Positions 33,301 to 42,241 of a stretch of DNA of 64,000 nucleotides are shown one piece after another (position 1 is the stretch's first letter; every line of letters begins with the position of its first letter). Both the position numbers and the translations under genes were made by a program. The stretch lies in contig CAZMOM010000009.1 in assembly GCA_964568075.1 (NCBI GenBank), positions 1 through 64,000 on the forward strand, in the 5' to 3' direction. Below the pieces are notes generated by a model. It was not told where the DNA came from, made no database searches, and was given only the letters and a program-made list of their open reading frames with translations. The DNA comes from MnTg04 sp964568075 (GTDB lineage: Bacteria; Pseudomonadota; Gammaproteobacteria; Steroidobacterales; MnTg04).

Positions 33301-35598
33301 ACCGTCGCCAGCTTCCCGTGGTTCGTCAGTAACCGCCGGCTCTGTTTTCGCCAATCGCATTGCCATTTGCATCAGACTCGCGATATTGGCTCGAGCCTTT
33401 GTTCCGACCTCAAGCTCTTCAACAAGCTCCGGCAAAATCGCGCTACTGATTTTCAACAGCCGCGTCATATCAACGGTAACTTCGCGAGTGCCGTCGATGA
33501 TTCGATTAAGCAGATTTTCCATGGCCCAGGCGAACTCGGCGATCCGATTGGCACCAACCATGCGCCCGCTGCCTTTGAGGGTATGATAGGAACGGCGCAT
33601 CCGGGTTAATGCATTCTGGTCGTTGCTATCCGCGGACCATAAATTTTGTTGCTCGCTGATAACCAGGGCTTCATCGCGGGCCTCCTCGATAAACAGCTCG
33701 AGAAATTCGGGGTCCGCTCTTTCGCCGCTTGCGCGCGCCTGTTGCTGGTCAAACACAGGCAGATTGCCAGCCACTGCCGGTTTCTTTTTATCGTGATCGC
33801 GGACCGCAACGCGAGCGATCGCCGTCGCATCCAGATCCACTTCATCAATAACAGGTATCCTGGCGGCATCAGCGGGTACTTCAAGGACCCTGAGACATTG
33901 ATCGACATTATCCAGCATGTACCAAGGATCACCTCGCCCGTTCCTCAGTGTTTCCAGGTAATACTCGATACTGACCACCGCATCGGCCAGACGGTCCATT
34001 TCGTCTGCGTTCAATGAATTAAGTCCCGGTTGCACCCGGGCGCGGATCAATTCGCTGATTTTCTGGGACTGATCAACCGCTCTTGACTTACCCAGCATGA
34101 GCAGTCCCGAAATTACGCCATGCATTAGCTCAGTGACCTGGTCCATCGCCCGGAACTCGCTGTTCTGCAGCGCCTCCGTCATCGCGTCTTTAACTCTCGC
34201 GATATTGACAATACATTCCCGAAGAACAGCGTCGGCCACCTGCCGAAATTCGCGCGCCGCATCACTGTCTTCTTCCGTGTCTGTTTCCGAGCTCGTCGAA
34301 CTCGGGAGAATAAGTTTCAGCAAGGCGTCGTCAAGTCCGTCTTCAACTGTTAACAAAACAGAGGCCATTTGCAGCAGTTCACTCTCCGCCGGTGCTTCGC
34401 TACCAGCGAGGATGGCCTGCATCCTTCGCGTCTCATTCATGACCAGTGTGCGGAATGCGCCCAGCCCGAGCACACCCAAAGTGTCGCTGATCTTTTTCAG
34501 CAGATCAGCCTGTGGTTTCAGTTCCTGTGCCGACTCCATCCCGGTACGAACAAAAATGTCGAGGACATCTTTTACGTTCGCCAGATCCTCCTTGATCGCC
34601 GCGGCCACTGTTTTCATTAATTTGACGCTGGGAGCCGACAGACTTTCCCTGGCCTGTTCTATCTGCTCATCACCCGGTATTATTTCATCGAGTTTGAACG
34701 CTTTGCTAATTGCGCTAACTCTCTCCCCGTGGCTGGACGAACGGCCGATGTAATAAAGCAGGTTATTTCGCAACTCGACGGAGGCATTCTCGCTACTGTC
34801 CTGCTCGCCGATATCTACCAGTCTCTTGATCTGCCGGTCCGCCTGCCCGAGCAATCTTTTTAGCGACACGCTGGTCTCGAGCCCACCGTCACGCAAGGCC
34901 TCGACGACGCCGCCAATTACCCACCACAATTGTTCCACGTCGGGATTGCTTGCCGCCGACTCCAGGCTCGCTACAATTTCCGCGAGATGCTGCAAATCCG
35001 TTTCCGGGTCGTTCCCGCGAATCCAGCCGAGCAAGCTATTTTGAAACAGCGGGCGCTGACGGGTGGCGGCTTCCCTTATGCCAGGCCCCTTCTTACCAGG
35101 CTTTTTCTTTGACAGGGCCGATTGCGGTGTTTCCGCCTTCAGATTGAGCAACAGAAGCGTGCCTTCTGACAATAGGGGTCGGCCACGCACTACCCGCAAA
35201 TCGTTCAACAGTGGCAACAGGATCAAGGCAATATCGCGGCCACCGCTGCTAACCCGGTCGAGATAAACCGGCAACTGCACCATGGACCGGCTCAAGGCCT
35301 CCAGGGCATCGTTCTGCGCCTTCTCGCCGCGTTGACTTTCGAGGAGATAGGCGACGACTTTTTCCATTTCCTCGACAAGCAACGCCGCACCATAGACTTC
35401 GACCATGGCCAGAACACCCTGGGCCTCGTGCAAATATCTGGCGGTGTCCTGCAAAACCTGCCGGCGAACCGGATCCTCGATGTACTCCTCAAGACCCGCT
35501 CGCGCTCTTTGCAAGGTTTCAGACAGTTCCTGATTAACCAATTCCAGGTTCTGCTGAGACCTCTCCGATGTGTGCGGGTGTTCCTGCAACCGGGTCAC
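30325..35598 (-). CDS. chpA: Hybrid chemosensory histidine kinase ChpA (CheA type)
   Basis: The kinase of the type IV pilus chemosensory system. The 1757-residue protein contains, in order, a FimL-like/degenerate Hpt region (~1-560), three Hpt domains with phospho-histidines near 672 (YHTLKGSGRM), 849 (CHTLHGSAKM) and 997 (LHTLKGGARM), a CheA dimerisation region (~1160-1270), an ATPase domain with N-box LRNAVVHGIEDP (~1351) and G-boxes SDNGAGIDP and GRGVGLDVV, a CheW-like domain (~1480-1620), and a C-terminal receiver with phospho-Asp in ILLDIEMPRMDG (~1684). P. aeruginosa ChpA is about 2470 residues with more Xpt domains, so this is a compact version. Start GTG overlaps the pilJ stop by 4 bp. 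Confidence 0.95.
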   Translation of the reverse strand: MTRLQEHPHTSERSQQNLELVNQELSETLQRARAGLEEYIEDPVRRQVLQDTARYLHEAQGVLAMVEVYGAALLVEEMEKVVAYLLESQRGEKAQNDALEALSRSMVQLPVYLDRVSSGGRDIALILLPLLNDLRVVRGRPLLSEGTLLLLNLKAETPQSALSKKKPGKKGPGIREAATRQRPLFQNSLLGWIRGNDPETDLQHLAEIVASLESAASNPDVEQLWWVIGGVVEALRDGGLETSVSLKRLLGQADRQIKRLVDIGEQDSSENASVELRNNLLYYIGRSSSHGERVSAISKAFKLDEIIPGDEQIEQARESLSAPSVKLMKTVAAAIKEDLANVKDVLDIFVRTGMESAQELKPQADLLKKISDTLGVLGLGAFRTLVMNETRRMQAILAGSEAPAESELLQMASVLLTVEDGLDDALLKLILPSSTSSETDTEEDSDAAREFRQVADAVLRECIVNIARVKDAMTEALQNSEFRAMDQVTELMHGVISGLLMLGKSRAVDQSQKISELIRARVQPGLNSLNADEMDRLADAVVSIEYYLETLRNGRGDPWYMLDNVDQCLRVLEVPADAARIPVIDEVDLDATAIARVAVRDHDKKKPAVAGNLPVFDQQQARASGERADPEFLELFIEEARDEALVISEQQNLWSADSNDQNALTRMRRSYHTLKGSGRMVGANRIAEFAWAMENLLNRIIDGTREVTVDMTRLLKISSAILPELVEELEVGTKARANIASLMQMAMRLAKTEPAVTDEPREAGDGDDGDATMIAPHIVKEIQSAKEETEDAGLVAPDELPEPEMDPVLREIFAKESSGHLESIRDFLQGCIAGVAPYPVTERLYRACHTLHGSAKMAGAMQGVKIAEPLDRYIRKLHELGKGLDEAGISICHDVVASFDRIIRHLDEDTGFFPSHAGLIHRLHTLAAELEAEQADTSAEPDTADRAEEADVEFDGEIASIFSEEAAELLDTAEAALSGLRQDASDQTALAELKRCLHTLKGGARMAGVPAMANLSHETESLLDLIEQRQMQFSDSAADVLQGSLDGLHSMRETVSFGQQAAPRTDLEQKISDLAAGQPGQQKAQIPDDEPVVPEPAIKAGDTGAAADLPGLPPVRSETADDVAAGREAMDALASLPPMPSPQPPPAAPMRTESIERQEYTRVEADQLDEMLNLAGEISIYRSRLDQQMRSSDFHLAELSRTVTRLRAQLRKMESETESQILHRHQEEGATSDFDPLELDRYSMIQQLSRALAESVNDVASLRDLLDNLSHESDALLSQQARLTADLQRILMRTRMVPFSRYEKRLDRLVRQVANETGKKVELKLEGASGELDRQVLERMLQPLEHILRNAVVHGIEDPVTRQKAQKSEVGEICIALHKEGSEMLIRVSDNGAGIDPDAIRRKSVVSGLFDASESMPAEQVLQMIFRPGFSMAGEVTQAAGRGVGLDVVATEVERLGGSVHVESTVGEGAVFVIRLPFTLAITQAMIVRVGEEFYALPLPTVEGIARMPRHQVSEQLEKDDPEFEYGGRQYRLRHLAHFVGGHSSGFADEELSVSIILVRAGSHSTALVADELLGSREIVVKSVGPQVAGIQGISGGTILGDGSVALILDLGGLVRSEASRRRPKPFAREEDTRTFVLVVDDSITVRRVTQRLLERNGMRVITAKDGIDAMDLLQEHTPDIILLDIEMPRMDGYELASRIRNDEHLAEVPIVMITSRAGEKHRARAIELGVNDYLGKPYQESQLLDAIEPLVRETGR

Positions 35599-37652
35599 AC
35601 CTGCGCTACTTCGTCTTGATCATCGTCAACCTTCAGTACGTCGATCATGTTGGCATTTTTCACCGGAGACCCTTTCGCTTTCTCACTCTTTTTTGTCACG
35701 ATCGAAGCTGCCTTATCGTCGGGCAGCGTAAAACCAGCCACGGATCGGCGCAAATTTTTCGCCAGTTCAGCCAGTTTGCGTATCGATTCGGAAGTCGCGT
35801 TGGTGCTATCCGCTGTTTGCTCGCTGATTTCCCTGAGTACGCCGGTGTTGCGCATAATATCAGTTGCGACCAGCGCCTGCTGCTTCGCAGAGCTGGAAAT
35901 ATTTTGCACGAGCGACGCAATCTGATTGGAAACCTGCTCTATTTCCTCCAGCGCCGCGCCGGCATTCTCAGCAAGCAAAGCCCCGCCGACGACATCCGTT
36001 GTGCTTCTCTCCATCGACACGACGGCTTCACTCGTATCCGACTGGATGGTTCTGACCAGCACCTCGATCTGTTTGGTAGCATTTGCCGACCTTTCTGCGA
36101 GCCGTTGCACCTCATCAGCAACGACCGCGAACCCTCTGCCGGCTTCACCCGCCATACTTGCCTGGATCGATGCGTTGAGTGCGAGAATATTAGTTTGCTC
36201 TGCGATGTCGTTGATCAGTTCGACGATATTGCCGATCTCCTGCGAACTCTCGCCGAGCCGTTTGATCCGCTTAGAAGTGTCCTGAATCGTTTCGCGAATC
36301 GAGTTCATTCCCTCAATGGTTCGACGGACTGCAACGCCTCCTTTTAGAGCGACGTCGACCGAGTGCCTGGCGACATCTGCCGCCCGCTCTGCGTTTCCCG
36401 ACACCTCTTCAACCGAGTTAGCCATCCGGGCGATCGAGTCCGAGGCCGCGCCTACTTGCTGAGCCTGCGTTTCGCTGGCTGCCGCCAGGTGACCGATCGT
36501 TGCCGCCGACTGCGTCGCGGCGGCTTCCACCATGATCGCGGAATCTTTGATCGTCGTAACGAGATTTCGTAAAGCTTCGATTGCGAAATTAATCGAATCG
36601 GCAATCGCTCCGGTAATATGTTCGGTTACCGTAGCCTGCACGGTCAGGTCCCCATCGGCAAGGCTGCCCAGTTCATCCAGCAAGCGAAGTATCGCCTCCT
36701 GGTTACGCTCATTTTGACGCGCATGCTCTTCCGCAACCCGCTGAACATTAGCGGACGAGAAATAAAGGGTGACCAGTCCGGCGAGTATAAGCAACGCCAG
36801 CACCAGGATCGTGATATTCAGCGCCGGGCTGGCCAGCAAACCGCCTGCGGGCCCAGCCTGACTAACCGCTGTATCGATCTGCCCGCGCAAACGATCGGCG
36901 GCGGGCTCCAGGTCCGATCGTGCCTGCTGTGCCCTGACGCTGGCCGCGACGCCAGCAGTTGCTGCCTGCAAGACAGGCTCGAAAGCCAGGTAAGCCTGGC
37001 GAATCTCATCCGCCGTCCGGCCGCCAATGTCCCGGTCGTTCAGCAGCCCATTCATGACTTCCGTCAGGTCGCGCATGCCCCCATCAAGCCGCAACCGCGC
37101 TTCTTGCAAACTGATCTGGTCTGTTTCAAGCGCCTTCAATGCGCCTCTGACCGACCTGCCGATATCGACAGCCTTTTGCAAGCCGTCGTACTGAGACTGC
37201 CAGCGGCTTCCCAGCAGTGTCGCAGACATCCGGTCCAGGGCCGTTGCAAAATCCCTAGCGCCTTCCTCGCCCTGTTTCGTCGAGTCGGCGAACGTACTTA
37301 CCTGCTCCTGTCCGCCCAGCAAGTCGCCGACAGCCCCGTCCAGAATCTGCCAGTCGCTGTCGTCGCCCGACTGCAAACCGATGCCGGGCAGATCGTCTCT
37401 GGCTGATAAAATCTGCTGATAGTCATCGGCCAGCTCACGATAAGCCGTTGCGTCGCCAGCGCTGGCTCTTTCGGCCGTTGTCGCCAGTGACCCGAGACGG
37501 TCCCTTAACAGACTCGCGCTCAGCGCTCTTGACTGCGTTATTCCCTGCGCCCGGTTACCCAAAACCGCAGTCAGCAGAGCCAGGATCAGCATCAGGCTCA
37601 GAGCCCCCATCAGCACCGGCAATCTCATCACAGCGTCTAATTTATCTAGCAT
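35595..37652 (-). CDS. pilJ: Type IV pilus methyl-accepting chemoreceptor PilJ
   Basis: A 685-residue inner-membrane receptor that senses signals for twitching. TM1 is at ~9-32, TM2 at ~270-295, with a periplasmic helical PilJ domain between them. The cytoplasmic part has the conserved hairpin tip EQTNILALNASIQASMAGEA followed by GRGFAVVADEVQRLAERS. The form IQASMAGEAGRG is typical of PilJ rather than of flagellar receptors. ATG at 37652 follows GGGA; an earlier in-frame start at 37697 would run into pilI. No methyltransferase (pilK) follows. Confidence 0.94.
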   Translation of the reverse strand: MLDKLDAVMRLPVLMGALSLMLILALLTAVLGNRAQGITQSRALSASLLRDRLGSLATTAERASAGDATAYRELADDYQQILSARDDLPGIGLQSGDDSDWQILDGAVGDLLGGQEQVSTFADSTKQGEEGARDFATALDRMSATLLGSRWQSQYDGLQKAVDIGRSVRGALKALETDQISLQEARLRLDGGMRDLTEVMNGLLNDRDIGGRTADEIRQAYLAFEPVLQAATAGVAASVRAQQARSDLEPAADRLRGQIDTAVSQAGPAGGLLASPALNITILVLALLILAGLVTLYFSSANVQRVAEEHARQNERNQEAILRLLDELGSLADGDLTVQATVTEHITGAIADSINFAIEALRNLVTTIKDSAIMVEAAATQSAATIGHLAAASETQAQQVGAASDSIARMANSVEEVSGNAERAADVARHSVDVALKGGVAVRRTIEGMNSIRETIQDTSKRIKRLGESSQEIGNIVELINDIAEQTNILALNASIQASMAGEAGRGFAVVADEVQRLAERSANATKQIEVLVRTIQSDTSEAVVSMERSTTDVVGGALLAENAGAALEEIEQVSNQIASLVQNISSSAKQQALVATDIMRNTGVLREISEQTADSTNATSESIRKLAELAKNLRRSVAGFTLPDDKAASIVTKKSEKAKGSPVKNANMIDVLKVDDDQDEVAQV

Positions 37653-37665
37653 TGATTTTCCCGTC

Positions 37666-38247
37666 TCAGGACGCCGCCGCTCCCGAGTCCGCCGCATTCA
37701 AAAACTCGTCGCTGTCGATCAGGCTTTGCAAACTAAGCACAGGCCAGACCTCGCCGCCTTGCTCAAAACTGCCTTGCAGATAGCGATCACACCTGATCAC
37801 GGTCCTGGGTACTTCCTTGCGGCGCTGGTTTTCAGGGAAGCGCCTGAAGCCAAGCACTTCGTCCACCAGCAGGCCGACCGGCACATCGCGGTGGTTGACC
37901 GACAAGACCCTGGCGAGGCGGCTGTTCGCTGCGATGCCACCGCCAAAAAAATGATTGATATCAACCAGCGGCAATAGCTGTCCACGGATATTGGCCAGTC
38001 CGCGAAGCCAGCGTTTCGCGCCTGGCACCCTGGCGATATCGGTCGGTACGGTCAGAACCTCGCGAATCTCGTCCCTTGGCACCAGGAACTGCTCGTCACC
38101 CAGGCGAAATCCGATGCCGACATATTCAGCATGCTGTTGATCGACATTACCGCCGCCCGCCGCGGAAGAAAGTGCACGCCGCTCCATTTCCTGCAGCAGC
38201 TCGAACGGTCTGTTGATCAGTGTGCTGAGGTCGGTTGATTTCGACAT
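37666..38247 (-). CDS. pilI: CheW-like adaptor PilI
   Basis: A 193-residue CheW-type coupling protein between PilJ and ChpA. The domain spans ~45-180: GIGFRLGDEQFLVPRDEIRE, KRWLRGLANIRGQLLPLVDI, and LLVDEVLGFRRFPE. GGAGAGG precedes the ATG. It sits between pilH and pilJ as in Pseudomonas. Confidence 0.93.
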   Translation of the reverse strand: MSKSTDLSTLINRPFELLQEMERRALSSAAGGGNVDQQHAEYVGIGFRLGDEQFLVPRDEIREVLTVPTDIARVPGAKRWLRGLANIRGQLLPLVDINHFFGGGIAANSRLARVLSVNHRDVPVGLLVDEVLGFRRFPENQRRKEVPRTVIRCDRYLQGSFEQGGEVWPVLSLQSLIDSDEFLNAADSGAAAS

Positions 38248-38251
38248 TGTC

Positions 38252-38617
38252 TTACCTCTCCAGGACCGAACGGGCCATCGATACCAGCTTATCGTCGTCG
38301 AACGGTTTGATCAGGTAATCCACCGCGCCCTGGCGCATACCCCAGATACGATCCGTTTCCTGCCCCTTCGTGGTCACCATAATAATGGGTATTCCTGCCG
38401 TTTCCGGGTCATTGCTGAGCTTGCGCGTCGCCTGGAATCCATTGACTCCCGGCATGACAATATCCATGAGAATCAGGTCCGGTTTGAGCTCCCGGGCCTT
38501 GCGGATTCCTTCGTCGCCATCTTCAGCGGCGACGGTCTCAAAGCCGTGCTTTCTCAACGCTTTCTGCATGACATGCAATTCTGTTGGTGAATCTTCGATT
38601 ATGAGCACCATCGCCAT
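38252..38617 (-). CDS. pilH: Response regulator PilH
   Basis: A 121-residue single-domain receiver. Acidic pocket IIEDS (D9 region), phospho-Asp in LILMDIVMPGVNG (~51), Thr in VTTKGQE and Lys in YLIKPFDDD. In P. aeruginosa PilH counters PilG in pilus control, a role assigned here from family and position. Four bases separate it from pilI. Confidence 0.92.
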   Translation of the reverse strand: MAMVLIIEDSPTELHVMQKALRKHGFETVAAEDGDEGIRKARELKPDLILMDIVMPGVNGFQATRKLSNDPETAGIPIIMVTTKGQETDRIWGMRQGAVDYLIKPFDDDKLVSMARSVLER

Positions 38618-38641
38618 TCGTTTCTCCCGACCGCTAATCCG

Positions 38642-39046
38642 TTATCTTCCGACGTGATTTTCGATTGCGCCAAGCAATTCATCTTTGGTAAACGGCTTTG
38701 TCAGATATTGCTGCGAGCCGACAATTCTCCCCCTGGCACGGTCGAACAAGCCATCCTTGCTGGACAACATGATGACCGGTATGGAACTGAAAACCTTGTT
38801 GTGCTTGATCAGGGCACAAGTCTGGTACCCGTCCAGCCGCGGCATCATGATATCGACGAAAACGATGTCCGGCTGATGGTCAGCTATTTTGGATAGCGCA
38901 TCGAATCCGTCCACTGCGGTAAACACTTTGCATCCTTCCTTGGAAAGCAATGTTTCGGCTGTTCTGCGAATGGTTTTGCTGTCATCAATGACCAGTACTT
39001 TGATTCCATCAAGGTTAGGTCGATTTTCTTCAGCCACTAGCGCCAC
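38642..39046 (-). CDS. pilG: Response regulator PilG
   Basis: A 134-residue single-domain receiver, first gene of the Pil-Chp operon. Phospho-Asp lies in IVFVDIMMPRLDGYQTC (~58), with LSSKDGLFDRARG and YLTKPFTKDEL completing the active site. The MMPRLDGYQTCALIKHN stretch is characteristic of PilG. Divergent from gshB across 220 bp; no convincing promoter was found there by eye. Confidence 0.93.
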   Translation of the reverse strand: MALVAEENRPNLDGIKVLVIDDSKTIRRTAETLLSKEGCKVFTAVDGFDALSKIADHQPDIVFVDIMMPRLDGYQTCALIKHNKVFSSIPVIMLSSKDGLFDRARGRIVGSQQYLTKPFTKDELLGAIENHVGR

Positions 39047-39265
39047 TCCTGTTCGCTACGACCCGCTAATCCTTTTCGGCGGCGTAATGAGGTCTTCGAC
39101 TAATCAGCAAATGAATCGCTGTATCAAAAGCGTTTTTTAACACATTGGGGCGGCTTCCGTCACCCGGACGGAAAAGCGCTTTGCGTTCCGCCCCTTTGCT
39201 ATCATGCGGGCACAGGCGGGCCCATACCAGACCCTTGTCCGGAGCGCCGGAGACGGAAAATCGAT

Positions 39266-40240
39266 ATGAGCAGAAAACCATTGAAGCTGGGCGTCGTCAT
39301 GGACCCCATCGCCAACATCAAGCCGTACAAAGACAGCACCTTCGCCATGTTGCTGGAGGCTGCTGCCCGTGGCTGGGAACTTCATTATATGGAGCAGCCT
39401 GATCTGTGGCTGGATAATGGCAGGGCAATGGCGAATGTCCGCGTATTGGAGGTTCGGGACCAAACAGAGGACTGGTTTTCCCTGCAAGAGTCGAGAGAAA
39501 TAGCGATGGGTGATCTCGACGCCATCCTGATGCGCAAGGACCCGCCGTTCGACATGGAGTACATTTACTCCAGTTACATCCTGGAACTGGCGCAGGACCA
39601 GGGTGCGTTGGTCGTCAACGACCCGGCGAGCCTCCGTGACGCCAATGAAAAAGTGTATATGTCGTGGTTCCCGCAATGTTGCGCGGAAACATTGGTTACC
39701 CGGTCGATGTCGCTTATCCGCGAATTCTCTCAGCAGCACGAACGTATCATCCTGAAACCCCTGGATGGCATGGGTGGACGGTCTGTCTTTGTCGCCGGGA
39801 AAGACGACCCGAACAACAGCGTCATCGCTGAAATCCTGACGGATTATGGCCGGCGCTATGCCATGGCCCAGCGCTTTTTACCCGAAATCAATGAAAGCGG
39901 CGATAAACGCATATTGCTTGTTGATGGAAACCCGGTGCCTTATGCGCTTGCCCGGAAACCGGCCGAAGGCGAATTCCGTGGCAACCTGGCGGTCGGAGCC
40001 AGTGCCAAAGGCGTACCGCTGACCGAACGCGATTTCTGGATCTGTTCGGAAATGGGCCGGACATTGAAGGAAAAAGGCCTGTTGTTCGTAGGGATCGACG
40101 TTATCGGTGACTACCTGACCGAAATAAACGTTACCAGCCCCACTTGTATCCGCGAGCTCGATGCGGAATTCAAGTTGAATATTGCAGCGCTGATCATGGA
40201 TGCCATCGAAGACAGACTGAATGAGGTGTCGGGCCATTAA
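39266..40240 (+). CDS. gshB: Glutathione synthetase
   Basis: Joins gamma-glutamylcysteine and glycine using ATP. The 324-residue ATP-grasp enzyme has N-terminal LGVVMDPIANIKPYKDSTFAML, ILMRKDPPFDMEYIYSSYIL, the ATP-binding loop KPLDGMGGRSVF and the C-terminal VGIDVIGDYLTEINVTSPT. It overlaps apbE by 20 bp. A GGT-like enzyme and S-formylglutathione hydrolase elsewhere in the window also use glutathione chemistry. Confidence 0.97.
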   Translation: MSRKPLKLGVVMDPIANIKPYKDSTFAMLLEAAARGWELHYMEQPDLWLDNGRAMANVRVLEVRDQTEDWFSLQESREIAMGDLDAILMRKDPPFDMEYIYSSYILELAQDQGALVVNDPASLRDANEKVYMSWFPQCCAETLVTRSMSLIREFSQQHERIILKPLDGMGGRSVFVAGKDDPNNSVIAEILTDYGRRYAMAQRFLPEINESGDKRILLVDGNPVPYALARKPAEGEFRGNLAVGASAKGVPLTERDFWICSEMGRTLKEKGLLFVGIDVIGDYLTEINVTSPTCIRELDAEFKLNIAALIMDAIEDRLNEVSGH

Positions 40241-41264
40241 GCCGCTCCTGGCGGTATGCGCCGTACTGCTGACCTCTTCTTGCCAGCCCCGGTTATCGAC
40301 CTGGCATACCGAATTCCTCGCCTTCGGCACGACGATCGAACTGTCAGTCTGGGGCGTACCGGATGCAGCCGCCTATGCGGCCGGCGAAGAAATCAGACAC
40401 ATGTTCGAAACTTTGCATCATCGTTGGCATCCTTGGGACACGGGCGCCTTGGGGGTATTCAACTCGGGCCTGATGAACGAGGGAACCGCGACTGGCGATG
40501 AGGAGCTGAAGCAGACGATTCGACGGGCGCTGGGGTACTCACAACTCAGTGGCGGCCTGTTTCAGCCCGGGGTAGCCGCCCTGGTCAGGAAATGGGGATT
40601 TAACGAGGCTAAGCCGGGGACGATGCCCCCCGACCCGGAAGAACTGCACAGGCTGCTGCGATCCATCCCGCGCTACGAGGAGATCGCCTGGCAAAACGGG
40701 CGTCTGATTTCGCCACGGCCGGGGTGGGCTGTCGATTTGGGAGGCCTCGCCAAGGGCGTGGCGGTCGACCGGGCGATCAAGCTGTTAAGGCAGGCCGGTA
40801 TCGATAACGCCATCATCAATGCCGGGGGTGACCTCAGAGCCATCGGCAGCCCTGGCCGGCGCTCATGGCGGATTGGCATACGAAATCCCCGTGGACCTGG
40901 CGTCATCGCCGGCATCTTGATCCAGGATGATGAAAGCGTTTTTACTTCCGGGGATTATGAGCGTTACTTCGAATTTCAGGGCCGGCGTTATCATCACATT
41001 CTTGATCCACGGACCGGCTACCCGGCCGCAGAGACCATGTCGGTAACCGTAATCGGGAAAGACGGCGCGACCGCGGATGCGGCGGCAACCGCTTTGTTCG
41101 TGGCGGGGCCTGGCGAGTGGTCAGCGGTCGCCGACTCGATGGGAATCCACGAGGTCATGTTGATTGCCAGCGATGGCCATATAGAAATGACAGCCGAAAT
41201 GGCCGCCAGGATTCAGCTCCAGGTGGCCGACGGAACAGCGATCAGCATTGTCGGCCAGCACTGA
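40221..41264 (+). CDS. apbE: FAD:protein FMN transferase ApbE, lipoprotein form
   Basis: Attaches FMN covalently to Thr/Ser of redox proteins such as NqrB/NqrC and RnfG in the periplasm. The 347-residue protein has a lipoprotein signal (lipobox SSC, Cys ~22), the family motif VDLGGLAKGVAVDRA, NAGGDLRAIGSP and the C-terminal HHILDPRTGYPAAETMSVTV with its Mg2+-binding ADAAATALFVAG. It is inserted between gshB and the TonB gene, which are neighbours in Pseudomonas. Confidence 0.93.
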   Translation: MRCRAIKPLLAVCAVLLTSSCQPRLSTWHTEFLAFGTTIELSVWGVPDAAAYAAGEEIRHMFETLHHRWHPWDTGALGVFNSGLMNEGTATGDEELKQTIRRALGYSQLSGGLFQPGVAALVRKWGFNEAKPGTMPPDPEELHRLLRSIPRYEEIAWQNGRLISPRPGWAVDLGGLAKGVAVDRAIKLLRQAGIDNAIINAGGDLRAIGSPGRRSWRIGIRNPRGPGVIAGILIQDDESVFTSGDYERYFEFQGRRYHHILDPRTGYPAAETMSVTVIGKDGATADAAATALFVAGPGEWSAVADSMGIHEVMLIASDGHIEMTAEMAARIQLQVADGTAISIVGQH

Positions 41265-41312
41265 CGTGGCCGCTGTCATATAATGGGCGGCGCCTCGACG
41301 ACGGAAAAGCGG

Positions 41313-42182
41313 ATGAGCGAAGAGCCTGCAACAGGCAACAGCATCAAGGACAGAATGGTCACCACTCTGTTTGTCGCCGCCGTATTTCACGGCATCGTCA
41401 TTCTCGGGGTCACGTTTGCTCCCGTGCTCCCATCGGATCAGCCGTATCAACCCTCGCTACAAGTCGCCCTGCTGGTTAACCCGACCGATGACCTGAAAAA
41501 AAGGGAAGCTGAGTATCAGGCGCAGACCAGTCAGACCGGTAGCGGTACGGCGGCCGAAGAGAACTCACCGGCGACGCCGCTGCCCGTTCCTGCGAGCCTG
41601 CCACAGGATGGCATGCCCGGCGCCAGTGATCTCGAACTGACCGATCCGGGTCAGCGTGTACAACAAAGAGAATTGCTCGCGAGCAGGGCCGAAAGTGACC
41701 GTAAGGTCAGCACGGTTCCGGATCCCAGCGAGCAACCCGCGATAACGCGCCAGCGCCCGACCGATCGCCAGCAAAACGACCTCAGCCTGGATGTGATTGC
41801 CGATATTGATGAGACCGCGAGACTTTCAGGTCAGCGAGAATTACTGATTACGGCCGACACCACCGCTTCAGATATTGCTGTATATCTGGATTCATGGAGA
41901 CGCAAGATCGAAAAAGTCGGAACACAGAATTTTCCGGTGGACACCAACGACGCAATCAACCCCACCCTGGAGGTAGTGGTCCAATCCGATGGCCTGCTGC
42001 GCGAAATCATCGTACTGCGGTCGTCGGGACAAAAGCATCTGGACGAAGCGGCGCTGAGAATCCTGCGACTTGCCGCGCCTTTTGATCCATTTCCGGATGA
42101 TCTGCGGAAGAAGTATGACGTAGTCCGGTTCGCCTACGAGTGGCAGTTCATCTCGAATGCGCAGGAGAGAGCACACAGGTAA
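41313..42182 (+). CDS. TonB-family energy transducer (TonB3 position)
   Basis: A 289-residue inner-membrane protein with one N-terminal membrane helix (~17-38), a Pro/Gln/Ser-rich periplasmic spacer (~45-175) and a C-terminal TonB domain (~200-280: DAINPTLEVVVQSDGLLREI, LDEAALRILRLAAPFDPFP). No ExbB/ExbD genes are nearby. Its place between gshB/apbE and yqgE equals tonB3 of P. aeruginosa, reported to affect twitching motility. ATG at 41313 is preferred over one 10 codons upstream, but the choice is uncertain. It might also serve BtuB. Confidence 0.85.
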   Translation: MSEEPATGNSIKDRMVTTLFVAAVFHGIVILGVTFAPVLPSDQPYQPSLQVALLVNPTDDLKKREAEYQAQTSQTGSGTAAEENSPATPLPVPASLPQDGMPGASDLELTDPGQRVQQRELLASRAESDRKVSTVPDPSEQPAITRQRPTDRQQNDLSLDVIADIDETARLSGQRELLITADTTASDIAVYLDSWRRKIEKVGTQNFPVDTNDAINPTLEVVVQSDGLLREIIVLRSSGQKHLDEAALRILRLAAPFDPFPDDLRKKYDVVRFAYEWQFISNAQERAHR

Positions 42183-42241
42183 CGCCGGCGGCGACCGAAA
42201 AATACCGAATCTTGTTACTGCGAATCGCTTATAATAAAGAC

